Of a stretch of 10,314 nt of DNA, positions 1 to 6,908 are shown in pieces. Numbering within the stretch: position 1 is the stretch's first letter; every line of letters starts with the position of its first letter. The stretch is taken from the NCBI GenBank assembly GCA_019686145.1, contig JADGHK010000046.1, forward strand, positions 1-10,314, read 5' to 3'. The stretch comes from Bryobacteraceae bacterium (GTDB lineage Bacteria; Acidobacteriota; Terriglobia; Bryobacterales; Bryobacteraceae). Position numbers and translations under genes: made by a program. A model generated the notes under the pieces. It saw nothing but the letters and a program-made list of their open reading frames with translations, was not told the origin of the DNA and did no database searches.

Positions 1-1712
1 GGCAGCGAGTGCGTCTGCCCGGCTTCCCGGGTTCTGCGCGACTGCGAGGACGTGTTATACCACGCGTCTCCGTCCGCAAGCGATGAAGGGTCTACAGCGT
101 TCCCGTTTTCCTGCCAGGCAGCCGATGCCCCCGTCGTCCCTCGAAAACTCCTTGCCGCAATCAACCCGTCCGGGTCAACTCGCGCAAGCTCGGTCGTGTC
201 CGCAGCCAGCCACCGCTGCAGCGGATTCGTTCCCTGCCCCTGACCGGCTCGAACCGTGACTGCCGTCGAGCCTGTTCCGGCTGTGGCATCGAAAACATGA
301 AGCGTCGACGAAGGGAAGTTGGTGCCGATTCCCAGTCTGCGGTTTGTGTTGTCCCAGAAAAGCCGGCTGCTGTTCTGTGCGAGGTTGCCTGATGCGTCGA
401 CAAACGGGACTGCTCCGTTTGTGAATCCGGTGAACAGACATGTATTCCAGACGGCGTCAAAGCCGTTGGATGTCAGGCAGCGGTTGGCTGGTCCGATGGG
501 GAGCCTCGTCCATGCCGGAGTCGATCCCTGCGCCACAATGAGATCCCCGCGAGCCGGAGCCGCAGTTCTGGTATCTCCGTGCTCGGGACTGAGCAGCGGG
601 TGCGCAAGAGGCGGCCTCGGACCGGTAAGGCGAGGATCTTCGTTCGTCACAAAGCGGTTCGTGCCCGAAGGTGTCCCTGCTGTTCCGGCCAGCGCCGCCT
701 TCTGCTCGGGAGTTGGATCATTTGCATTCGAATGCGTAGGGTAGTTCAAGGCAAGCTTGCTCTCGGCGATTGCCGCAACAGGACTGACGTTATAGTCGGA
801 AACGACGCCGGCTGCGAGCGACGGCGCGGGGTACGAACCCGTTAAAGCACCTCCTGCGAGTCCCGCTGGCACTCCTGTCTGCCCCATTCGATAGGAAGCG
901 AGCAGCACGTCGCCGGAAGCAGGAATCGCCTGAGGCGTGAAGGTGATAATGTTGCTGCTAATGCTGTAGTCGAGGCCAGGCTTCTGGAGAACGCCGTTCT
1001 TGTAGAGGCTAAGGCTGGCCGCTGGCTCCGGGGCTCCGGACAATGTGAAGACCGCGTTGGAACCGTTGACCAAACCCGCCGGCGTCTCCCCGTCCACGAA
1101 GACCGGCGCGCTGGACGAGCCCGTGCCGCATGGACCCGCTGTGCCATCCACGCGAACGCAATCGTTCGTGTTTCCAACGACCGCCTCAAGAGCGCCAGAG
1201 GCATTGATATGAGCCACGCGCGAAGGAACAAATCCCGGTCCTCGCACGACCCGCAAGGACAATTCCTCGGTCAACCCTTCGATGTCCGAAATTTTCAGGC
1301 TGGAGGCTGGAGGCGGTGTGCCCGATCCGCCCGGCGGAAGCGCCTGCCGTACATCTTTCAATAGCAGCGGAGTCGTGCTTGGCGGAACTGACCACGTTTC
1401 AGTGAACTGCACGCGCCCGTCGCTGTTATAGCGAACCAGATAGTACGCGGGCGGATTGGCTGTGGTAGAAGGCGCAAGCTGCACCCGTAACACACCGTCG
1501 ATGATCGGGACCACCACGCTCTGCGTTGCAATGTTCTGCTGATCCGCGGTCTGAAAGGAGCGCCATTCAATAAAGGCGGTTCCATTGAATCGGGTGCCAT
1601 CAGCTTTATACAAAATGTCCTGAATTGTCGTCAGCGTCGGAGCTCCCTCAGCCGAGGATACGAGGAGCAGGCACATTAAGATCCAGGACAGCCGGTTCGT
1701 AACTCCATGCAT
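1..1712 (-). CDS. Exported tail-fibre-like repeat protein (3' end outside window)
   Basis: The minus frame from the ATG at 1712-1710 stays open for 570 codons to the window edge, so the C-terminus is missing. GGAG (1719-1722) lies 6 bases before the ATG. Residues 1-23 look like a signal peptide: an Arg at 7, then a hydrophobic stretch ending in SSAEGA. Residues 28-110 form a beta-type domain (DILYKADGTRFNG to ETWSVP). A Pro/Gly linker follows at 126-138. Further on are a GGALTGSYPAPSLA motif near 287-300, a stretch containing NYPTHSNANDPT near 323-334, and LFWDNTNRRLGIGTNFPSS near 451-469 followed by TLHV. The last two types of motif are known from phage tail fibres and bacterial surface fibres, often ahead of a C-terminal chaperone or attachment domain. 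ADGDAWYNTSSQ near 546-557 is typical of their distal part, so the end may be near. The role is inferred: an exported, possibly trimeric surface fibre. The signal peptide and absence of phage genes argue against a prophage. No partner gene is visible. Confidence 0.85.
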   Translation of the reverse strand, partial: MHGVTNRLSWILMCLLLVSSAEGAPTLTTIQDILYKADGTRFNGTAFIEWRSFQTADQQNIATQSVVVPIIDGVLRVQLAPSTTANPPAYYLVRYNSDGRVQFTETWSVPPSTTPLLLKDVRQALPPGGSGTPPPASSLKISDIEGLTEELSLRVVRGPGFVPSRVAHINASGALEAVVGNTNDCVRVDGTAGPCGTGSSSAPVFVDGETPAGLVNGSNAVFTLSGAPEPAASLSLYKNGVLQKPGLDYSISSNIITFTPQAIPASGDVLLASYRMGQTGVPAGLAGGALTGSYPAPSLAAGVVSDYNVSPVAAIAESKLALNYPTHSNANDPTPEQKAALAGTAGTPSGTNRFVTNEDPRLTGPRPPLAHPLLSPEHGDTRTAAPARGDLIVAQGSTPAWTRLPIGPANRCLTSNGFDAVWNTCLFTGFTNGAVPFVDASGNLAQNSSRLFWDNTNRRLGIGTNFPSSTLHVFDATAGTGSTAVTVRAGQGQGTNPLQRWLAADTTELARVDPDGLIAARSFRGTTGASAAWQENGNAVDPSSLADGDAWYNTSSQSRRTREAGQTHSL

Positions 1713-1722
1713 AGTATTCTCC

Positions 1723-1759
1723 AAAAACGAAAGGCCCCGACTCTCCCGAATCGGGGCCT
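1723..1759 (-). terminator. Intrinsic terminator in the leader of the tail-fibre-like gene
   Basis: Read on the minus strand, the arms at 1759-1748 and 1743-1732 form a 12-bp stem (AGGCCCCGATTC with GAGTCGGGGCCT) closed by a GGGA loop of GNRA type. A T-rich tract TTCGTTTTT (1731-1723) follows directly. One pair is G.U on the minus-strand RNA but would be A.C on the plus-strand RNA, which supports minus as the working strand. It lies 157 bases after the metallo-hydrolase gene and its T-tract abuts the GGAG ribosome site of the next gene. It may simply end the upstream transcript. However, no promoter fits between it and the ATG, so it may also act as an attenuator. Confidence 0.8.
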
Positions 1760-1916
1760 CTTTAGGGCTTTGTTGCGGATGGAACCGCTTTCGGCTACAG
1801 TCTAGCGGCGGGGATCAAGAATTTACGCCCTCCCGGCGCGCGCATCTCCCTTTAATCGACTGCATCGCAACGATTTATTTTTTAGTGGAAAGTCGAAATG
1901 AGAGAAGGGTGTTCTT
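1760..1916 (-). promoter_or_regulatory. Possible structured 5' leader upstream of the terminator
   Basis: These bases separate the metallo-hydrolase stop from the terminator hairpin. On the minus strand they hold GCGG-TTCCAT-CCGC (1788-1775), a short hairpin just ahead of the terminator. An earlier CCGC (near 1808-1805) could pair with the same GCGG, giving alternative folds. CCCCG at 1813-1809 could pair with CGGGG in the 3' arm of the terminator. An A/T-rich patch at 1866-1886 could hold the promoter, but I see no clear -35/-10 pair. I do not recognise a known riboswitch class; the c-di-GMP-I (GEMM) consensus was compared and does not fit. The regulatory role is inferred. Confidence 0.35.
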
Positions 1917-2882
1917 TCACCGGCGATACGAAACCCCTCTGCGGGAGCGCCGGCGATTCAGCCTGTACAAGATGACACCGGCAGCCGCGGCAGCCAGCAC
2001 GATGCGAGGCGCCGTAGTCAGGACCGGCGGCGGCACGGATACCACTCCGTCCTCATCCGCCACCGCAGGCCGCCGGACATACCGCCCCCGGGCAGGCACC
2101 GCACGATCCCAAAACGCGCGGGCGAGCTCGCGGAGATCCGCTGCCGCTTCCGGACCGATGATTGGCATGCCGTGGCCGCAGGCGATGACTGCGGGCTCCA
2201 GCTCAGCCAGGCGCCGCACGGATTCGGCTGCCGCGCCCCAGTCGCTTGTGTAATAGGCGGGAGGACCGTTCACTTCAGGACGCTGCACCAGAACGCTGAA
2301 CAGGGACTCCTGTTTTGTTGTACTGATTGCATCGCCCGCAATCAGGACTTTGTCACGTTCGCGAAGGAACGACACGTGCCCGGCAGTATGGCCCGGCGTG
2401 TGAATCCACCGCCAGCCCGGAAGGTTCGGCACTGCGCCGCCGGCCGGAAGCGGACGAACCCGGTCTCCCAAATCGAGGGGGCCGCGAGGATAAAGCCCCG
2501 CGAGGAAGGCGATGGCTCCGCCGCCGACGCTCGGATCCGGCGGCGGATACTCGGAACGCCCGGTCAGGTATGGAAGCTCGAGAGGGTGAGCATAAACGGG
2601 GACGTTCCAGGACGCAACGAGCTCCTTGAGAGCGCCGACATGATCAAAGTGGCCGTGTGTCAGAAGAATGGCGTCGGGCGGCCTCGTGCCGTGGTGTTCT
2701 GCGGCCCACGACAGAATTCGGGAAGCGGAATAGGACAGCCCGGCATCGATCAGGCTCCACGATCCATCGCCGTTGGAAACGTCGAACACGTTCGCGATCA
2801 GCGTGCGGAGCCCAAAGATTCCAGGCGCAATGACGTCGAGTGATCCGACAGCGGATTCAGAAGGCTTGATCCCGACACGCAT
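1917..2882 (-). CDS. Metallo-beta-lactamase-fold hydrolase with C-terminal membrane helix
   Basis: This is a 321-residue MBL-fold enzyme. Metal-binding motifs are complete: THGHFDH (H76, H78, D80, H81), HTPGHTAGH (H165), AGDA (D184) and CGHG (H237). This set is typical of glyoxalase II-like and related dinuclear metal hydrolases; the substrate cannot be read from the sequence. No signal peptide is evident at the N-terminus. After the catalytic domain, which ends near residue 265, comes a Pro/Val-rich linker, one hydrophobic segment (about 291-307, IVLAAAAAGVILY) and an Arg-rich end (RLNRRRSRRG). This looks like a tail anchor with the catalytic domain in the cytoplasm by the positive-inside rule, although tail-anchored topology usually leaves only a short exported end and here that end is basic. 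The start at 2882 is the first ATG after an in-frame TGA, and its ribosome site (GGCGGGG) is weak. It lies 118 bases downstream of the oxidoreductase gene on the same strand. Confidence 0.9.
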   Translation of the reverse strand: MRVGIKPSESAVGSLDVIAPGIFGLRTLIANVFDVSNGDGSWSLIDAGLSYSASRILSWAAEHHGTRPPDAILLTHGHFDHVGALKELVASWNVPVYAHPLELPYLTGRSEYPPPDPSVGGGAIAFLAGLYPRGPLDLGDRVRPLPAGGAVPNLPGWRWIHTPGHTAGHVSFLRERDKVLIAGDAISTTKQESLFSVLVQRPEVNGPPAYYTSDWGAAAESVRRLAELEPAVIACGHGMPIIGPEAAADLRELARAFWDRAVPARGRYVRRPAVADEDGVVSVPPPVLTTAPRIVLAAAAAGVILYRLNRRRSRRGVSYRR

Positions 2883-2950
2883 ACGCCCCGCCAGGCAGTT
2901 CAGTCAAATGTTAGATCCGGAGCGAAGCGTCGTGTTTCGTGAGGAATGGT

Positions 2951-2978
2951 GCGCCCGGATCCCGGAAGGTCCGGGCGC
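2951..2978 (-). terminator. GC-rich hairpin between oxidoreductase and MBL genes
   Basis: GCGCCCGGA (2951-2959) and TCCGGGCGC (2970-2978) are perfect inverted repeats around a 10-base loop, starting 22 bases after the oxidoreductase stop. No T-tract follows on the minus strand, so it may be a weak terminator or a stem protecting the 3' end of the message. Apart from this hairpin I see nothing distinct in 2883-3000. Confidence 0.4.
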
Positions 2979-3000
2979 GGAAAGGCTTCTTTACTGCGCT

Positions 3001-4164
3001 TTACTGTGCGGCTGCTGCGGCGCCCGTCTCTACCCAGCCCCTGCGTTCAGCGCTCTCAATCACCCTTTCGAGCAGCTCCATGCCCCACAAGCCGTCGGCA
3101 AACGTTGGGAATTCCACGGGCGCCGCCGGATCTGCAATTTTCCGGTAGAACCGGCGGTACACCTGTTTGTGCGTGTCGTCGTATCCCTCGCTGTGGCCGC
3201 CGGGCAGGTCCGCATAGGTGGAAGCTTCGGGCTCTAGCAAAGACGGATCTTTGACGATCATCTGGTTGGGGGAGTTGCGTTGACCGATCCAGAGCTCGTC
3301 CGGCTTCTCCTGATTCCACTGGATTCCGCACTTGGTGCCGTAAATCTCCACTTGGAAGCGGTTCTTGCAGCCAGCCGAAACCTGGCTCACCGTGAACGCG
3401 CCCCTGGCGCGATCGCCGAGGTGAAGGAGGACGGCGCCGAAGTCGTCGGTGTCAATCGGCACCTCGTCGTAATCCTCGGGCCTCAATGTCTTTCCTGCGA
3501 AAGTCTGGATGGAAACCTTCGGCCGCTTCCGAGTCTTGTGGAAGATCGCAAGGTCGGCGCAAAGCGCGGTGATCTTGAGTCCCGTGAGGTGCTGGATCAT
3601 ATCCATCCAGTGGGAGCCGATGTCTCCCATCACCCGGAGCGGACCGTTATGCCGCCGCTCAATGCGCCAGTTGTAGTCAGTATCGTAGAGCAGCCAGTCT
3701 TGCGAGTAAGTGCCTTGCACCACGAGAACGTCGCCCAGCTCTCCGTTGGCGATCATCCTGCGGACATGCTGAAGCACGGGGTAGTAACGAAGGTTGTGAT
3801 TGACGCAATGCACCACACCCTTCTCCTCCGCGATCTTCAACATCTCGCGGGCTTCCGCCGCGGACATAGCTAGCGGCTTTTCACAGAGGACATGCTTGCC
3901 CGCAAGCATTGCAGCTTTCGAGATTGGATAGTGCAACGCGTTCGGCGTGCAGACATGAACAGCTTCAATCGAGGGATCCGAAAGGATCGTGTTGTAATCG
4001 GCGGTGCTGCGTTCAACCCCGATGGAATCTGCAAACCGGCGAGCCTCCTCCTCGGTGGAGGCCGCGACCGCGGCAATCTCGACATTGCCCAGGCGGCGGA
4101 TGGCTTCCGAGTGGACCTTGCCCATGAATCCGGCGCCGATCACGGCTGTTCTGATCTTTCGCAT
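3001..4164 (-). CDS. Gfo/Idh/MocA family NAD(P)-dependent oxidoreductase
   Basis: The protein is 387 residues long, normal for the family, which oxidises or reduces sugars, inositols and their derivatives with NAD(P). The N-terminal Rossmann domain opens with AVIGAGFMGKVHSEAIRR (residues 7-24). The family's CEKPLAM motif, with the catalytic Lys, is at 94-100 (K96). GDIGSHWMDM at 180-189 supplies the conserved Asp181 and His185 of the substrate site, in the C-terminal alpha/beta domain. No signal sequence is seen, so it is probably cytoplasmic. The start at 4164 puts the Rossmann fold at the N-terminus as usual. The frame stays open for 66 codons upstream, but those codons are Arg/Pro-rich and unlike the family. 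AAAGGA lies about 15 bases before the ATG, rather far for a ribosome site. The neighbours give no pathway clue, so the substrate is unknown. Confidence 0.92.
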   Translation of the reverse strand: MRKIRTAVIGAGFMGKVHSEAIRRLGNVEIAAVAASTEEEARRFADSIGVERSTADYNTILSDPSIEAVHVCTPNALHYPISKAAMLAGKHVLCEKPLAMSAAEAREMLKIAEEKGVVHCVNHNLRYYPVLQHVRRMIANGELGDVLVVQGTYSQDWLLYDTDYNWRIERRHNGPLRVMGDIGSHWMDMIQHLTGLKITALCADLAIFHKTRKRPKVSIQTFAGKTLRPEDYDEVPIDTDDFGAVLLHLGDRARGAFTVSQVSAGCKNRFQVEIYGTKCGIQWNQEKPDELWIGQRNSPNQMIVKDPSLLEPEASTYADLPGGHSEGYDDTHKQVYRRFYRKIADPAAPVEFPTFADGLWGMELLERVIESAERRGWVETGAAAAAQ

Positions 4165-4212
4165 ACTTATGTTGGTCCGTCCTTTCTCATGCGCTAACCG
4201 CGGCCGGGGCTC

Positions 4213-4227
4213 CAGCCTGGAAGGCTG
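4213..4227. repeat. Short palindrome, possibly a REP-like element
   Basis: CAGCCT-GGA-AGGCTG is a perfect 6-bp inverted repeat with a 3-base centre, flanked by GC-rich sequence, in the gap between the divergent genes at 4164 and 4321. It resembles short dispersed palindromes of GC-rich genomes. Only one copy is in this window, so a repeat family cannot be shown here. Confidence 0.3.
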
Positions 4228-4295
4228 CATACTCCCTTGCGGCCGGGTCATTTCCCGCGTTGGTTTACGCCAACTCAACACTCTATCGCAAATGC

Positions 4296-4304
4296 TGGTA
4301 GACT
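4296..4304 (+). promoter_or_regulatory. Possible extended -10 element for the small membrane protein gene
   Basis: TGGTAGACT has the TG-n-TAnnnT form of an extended -10 box and ends 16 bases before the ATG at 4321. No convincing -35 is present. The following GGGGA (4305-4309) could serve as ribosome site, 11 bases from the ATG. Confidence 0.3.
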
Positions 4305-4320
4305 GGGGACAAACGCCGAA

Positions 4321-4635
4321 ATGTTGGTGAAAATCCGACTGAGCCAGGGCCCGACGGTTCAAAAGAAGGCTAGAAAGAACCAGCGCCTGGCGCTGGCCTT
4401 CGCCGCGTTGCTGACGCCGGCAGCATTGATGGCCGGCGTGCTTTGCATCTGGCGCATTGGGGCCGATTTAGGTTTCACCGGCTCCTTCGCCATTTCGGAA
4501 GGGATCTTCTCCCGCTGGCAGGTATGGTTTGCCATCGCGGGCGCTGTCGAAGGTCTGGCGATTCTGCTGACGCGATATGGGCGGGCCGACGCGGCCCTCA
4601 CTCAAGAGCGGGCGCATACCTTATCAAAATCTTGA
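4321..4635 (+). CDS. Small two-helix membrane protein of unknown function
   Basis: This is a 104-residue protein of unknown function. A basic N-terminus (KKARKNQR, residues 15-22) is followed by a hydrophobic segment at about 23-46 (LALAFAALLTPAALMAGVLC), a short loop WRIGADLGFTGSFAISEGIFSRWQ, and a second segment at about 68-85 (VWFAIAGAVEGLAILLTRYG). The end is polar. This predicts two transmembrane helices with both termini inside, the loop being exposed outside. The frame is open further upstream, but the ATG at 4321 is preferred because of GGGGA ahead of it and because it begins just before the basic segment. It is divergent from the oxidoreductase gene and 167 bases ahead of the rhomboid gene, so it is likely a separate unit. 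Length and hydrophobicity suggest a structural or accessory membrane role, but no function can be assigned. Confidence 0.75.
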   Translation: MLVKIRLSQGPTVQKKARKNQRLALAFAALLTPAALMAGVLCIWRIGADLGFTGSFAISEGIFSRWQVWFAIAGAVEGLAILLTRYGRADAALTQERAHTLSKS

Positions 4636-4689
4636 TCCCTCGCACATGAGATCCGCTCCGGTTGCGGCAGGCGAGGCGTAGGACAACAT

Positions 4690-4721
4690 GCCGTCTCCAC
4701 CTGCCGAGACCGGCAGACGGC
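4690..4721 (+). terminator. Bulged GC-rich hairpin after the small membrane protein gene
   Basis: Two nested stems are visible: GCCGT (4690-4694) with ACGGC (4717-4721), and CTGCCG (4701-4706) with CGGCAG (4711-4716), separated on the left side by a 6-base bulge. A CTTTT run comes only about 25 bases later. It may terminate the upstream transcript, but it is not a classical intrinsic terminator. Confidence 0.3.
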
Positions 4722-4771
4722 GCTGCCGGCGGGGTGGGCCGCGCTTTTAGGGCGCCTTCGCTGCCTCCTTC

Positions 4772-4780
4772 TGTTATCCT
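4772..4780 (+). promoter_or_regulatory. Possible extended -10 element of the rhomboid gene
   Basis: TGTTATCCT is a TG-n-TATCCT extended -10 box ending 22 bases before the ATG at 4803. No clear -35 lies 17 bases upstream. AGGGA (4794-4798) then provides the ribosome site. Confidence 0.35.
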
Positions 4781-4802
4781 GATTCTAGGGCCTAGGGATT
4801 AC

Positions 4803-5555
4803 ATGCCGTATCCATATCGGTATCGAACGGCCGGTTTCTCCTATTCGGGCAGCATTCCGCCCGGCGTAAAGTGGCTGCTGATCTCGAACATCGCGATCTT
4901 CCTGCTGTACTTTCTGACCGCGCGAACTGCTGCCGAAGGTATCTTCTCCCTACTCGCGCTGGTGCCGAGAGCGGTGGTGACCGAACTCGCCGTGTGGCAA
5001 CTGGTCACTTACCTGTTCGTACACAGTCCGTTTCATTTTGGCCACATCCTGCTCAATATGCTGGCGCTTTGGATGTTCGGCTCCGATCTGGAGCGGACGT
5101 GGGGAACGAAGCGATTCCTTCAGTTCTACTTCCTCTGCGGTATCGGCGCGGGACTCTGCGTCATCCTGGGCAACTACCTCTACGGTACGCCCGACACGCG
5201 AACCATCGGCGCTTCGGGCGCGATTTACGGAATCATGATGGCGTTTGCGCTCCTGTTTCCGGACGCAACGATCATCTTTGTCCTCTTTCCGATCCGCGCC
5301 AGATATTTTGTGATGATTCTCGGCGCTATGGCGTTCCTGAGTTCGCTCCGGATGAGCGGCAGCGGCGTGAGTGACATCGCTCATCTTGGCGGCCTGATTT
5401 TCGGCTTCGCCTACATGAAGTGGGACAGCCGCGTCAGGTTTGACCTGCTGGGCTCGATCGAGCACCGTTACCACCGCTGGAAGATGGAAAGGGCGAAGAG
5501 GAAATTCCAGGTATACCTGCGGAAGCGGGGCTCGGACGACCCATGGGTTCAATAG
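4803..5555 (+). CDS. Rhomboid family intramembrane serine protease
   Basis: This is a 250-residue integral membrane protease of the rhomboid family, which cuts substrate helices within the lipid bilayer. All key residues can be placed: the HxxxN motif (H81, N85 in HILLN), the nucleophile Ser138 in GASGAIYG, and the catalytic His194 in IAHLGGLIFG. They match GlpG H150, N154, S201 and H254. About six hydrophobic segments fit the bacterial core fold: roughly 23-40, 64-91, 104-125, 138-153, 157-182 and 191-206. The N-terminus is Tyr-rich, and after the last helix there is a charged tail of about 40 residues (EHRYHRWKMERAKRK) that probably stays in the cytoplasm. The start at 4803 is supported by AGGGA 4 bases upstream. 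The open frame before it is Arg/Pro-rich and overlaps the probable promoter. No obvious substrate is encoded nearby, though the exported VWFA protein follows 106 bases later. Confidence 0.95.
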   Translation: MPYPYRYRTAGFSYSGSIPPGVKWLLISNIAIFLLYFLTARTAAEGIFSLLALVPRAVVTELAVWQLVTYLFVHSPFHFGHILLNMLALWMFGSDLERTWGTKRFLQFYFLCGIGAGLCVILGNYLYGTPDTRTIGASGAIYGIMMAFALLFPDATIIFVLFPIRARYFVMILGAMAFLSSLRMSGSGVSDIAHLGGLIFGFAYMKWDSRVRFDLLGSIEHRYHRWKMERAKRKFQVYLRKRGSDDPWVQ

Positions 5556-5661
5556 AACCAGGATTTGCGCAACAGCAGCCGAAACCGTAAACTCTTCCCG
5601 GGACGTCTACTTTGGATATAGACTTGTGGGGATGCTTTTTCCACCTTGCTTCGGAGCAGCC

Positions 5662-6792
5662 ATGAACAGACTAAGATTTATCGCGAATCTGCTGGCCATT
5701 TGCCTTCTGCCAGCGCTTAGCGTTGGCATCGCGCAGGAAGGACCGAAGAAGGAACGCGGCGAAGCCGTGGCCAGACCCAGAAAGCAGGGCCAGGCGGCGG
5801 AACCGGAGCAACCCAAGATCCCCTCACAGTTCAAGAAGAAGGGCGATCTCCCCCCTGAGGGCACAGCGACTTTTCGCAGCGACGCAACAACGGTCTCGGT
5901 AGACGTCGCCGTGCTTGACAACAAGGGCCGGTTCATTCCGAACATTCCCCAGGACAGGTTCCGCATTCTCGAAGACGGCGTTCCGCAGCAGATTACGAGC
6001 TTCTCCATGGGCGAGGCTCCGATGACCGTCGCGATGGTCATCGAGTTCAGTAATCTGTTCCAGCAGTATTGGACCGAATCCTGGTATCAGACGCTGACAG
6101 CGGCATACGGCTTTCTGGAGACGCTGAAGCCGGAAGACTACGTTGCGGTGGTGGCGTACGACCTGCGTCCGGAGATTCTGACCGATTTCACGCAGAACAA
6201 GCAGGAAGCCTATCAGGCCATGCGCCGGCTGCAGATTGCAGCCTACTCCGAGTCGAACCTGTTCGACGCCATCACGGACACGGCGGAACGAATGTCCGAG
6301 ATCGAGGGCCGAAAGGCAATCGTCCTTATCTCGAGTGGCATCGACACGTTCAGCAAGCTGACCTTTGACAAGACGCGCAAGATTCTCCAGGGCGCGGGCG
6401 TGCCGATTTACTCCATCGGACTGATGCAGGCGCTCCGGGAATGGTATGACGCAAGGGGATACCTCGGCCCGATCGCGCGTCTCGACTTTCTGCAGGCGGA
6501 CAATCAGTTGCGGACCTTCTCCAAGGAAACCGGCGGCCAGTCCTTCTTTCCGCGGTTCTATGGTGAGTTTCCTGGAATCTTTGCAGCAATCTCAGACGCT
6601 CTGCGCAATCAGTACTCGCTGGCCTATCAGCCGACCAACCAGGCTCGCGATGGCAAGTTCCGCAAGATCAAGGTAGAGCTGGTGGACCCGGCTACGAATC
6701 AGCCCTTGCGGATCGTGAACGAGAAAAACAAACCCATCAAGTACACAATCATCGCAAAGTCGGGATATACCGCTCCACGCGAAGTGGAGTAG
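5662..6792 (+). CDS. Exported VWFA-related Acidobacterial domain protein
   Basis: The product has 376 residues. A signal peptide covers about 1-24 (Arg at 3 and 5, hydrophobic 8-22, AQ near the cut). A charged, Pro-rich linker (25-68) leads into the typical opening TFRSDATTVSVDVAVLDNKGR (70-90) and the ILEDGVPQQITSF strand (102-114). The VWFA fold follows, with VAMVIEFS (123-130), SNLFDAI (198-204), AIVLISSGID (219-228) and GVPIYSIGL (246-254). The end, YSLAYQPTN (318-326) to GYTAP (368-372), completes the TIGR03436-type domain. The metal motif DxSxS reads E128-F-S130-N-L132, so it is degenerate and may not bind metal in the usual way. The family is exported and its function is not established; protein binding is plausible. 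GGAG (5653-5656) sits 5 bases before the ATG at 5662. An in-frame ATG at 5632 would place extra residues before the signal peptide and is less likely. No clear terminator follows. Confidence 0.9.
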   Translation: MNRLRFIANLLAICLLPALSVGIAQEGPKKERGEAVARPRKQGQAAEPEQPKIPSQFKKKGDLPPEGTATFRSDATTVSVDVAVLDNKGRFIPNIPQDRFRILEDGVPQQITSFSMGEAPMTVAMVIEFSNLFQQYWTESWYQTLTAAYGFLETLKPEDYVAVVAYDLRPEILTDFTQNKQEAYQAMRRLQIAAYSESNLFDAITDTAERMSEIEGRKAIVLISSGIDTFSKLTFDKTRKILQGAGVPIYSIGLMQALREWYDARGYLGPIARLDFLQADNQLRTFSKETGGQSFFPRFYGEFPGIFAAISDALRNQYSLAYQPTNQARDGKFRKIKVELVDPATNQPLRIVNEKNKPIKYTIIAKSGYTAPREVE

Positions 6793-6908
6793 TCCGTGAG
6801 GAAGGCAGGTCAGAGACAGGACCAGAAGTCTCATTCAGCCTTTGGATACACGCATTCCGCGGAAGTCAAGTTCTACATCTCGCCTCTTTACAAACCGATA
6901 CGAGTTCG

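Noticed and set aside
1..1712. Prophage tail module
   Set aside because: The protein has a signal peptide and its neighbours are housekeeping-type genes; no capsid, portal, terminase or integrase is seen.
1713..1916. c-di-GMP-I (GEMM) riboswitch in the leader
   Set aside because: ACAAAGCCC and GAAA resemble parts of the consensus, but the conserved GGCAAACC and downstream receptor elements are not there.
2172..2843. Plus-strand open frame of 223 codons
   Set aside because: It is antisense to the MBL hydrolase with its full metal site; no domain, no ribosome site.
4165..4362. 66-codon upstream extension of the oxidoreductase
   Set aside because: The extra residues are Arg/Pro-rich, unlike the family, and cross the putative promoter of the divergent gene; the Rossmann motif begins right after the ATG at 4164.
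4950..5552. Minus-strand open frame of 200 codons
   Set aside because: It is antisense to the rhomboid gene and low in recognisable features.
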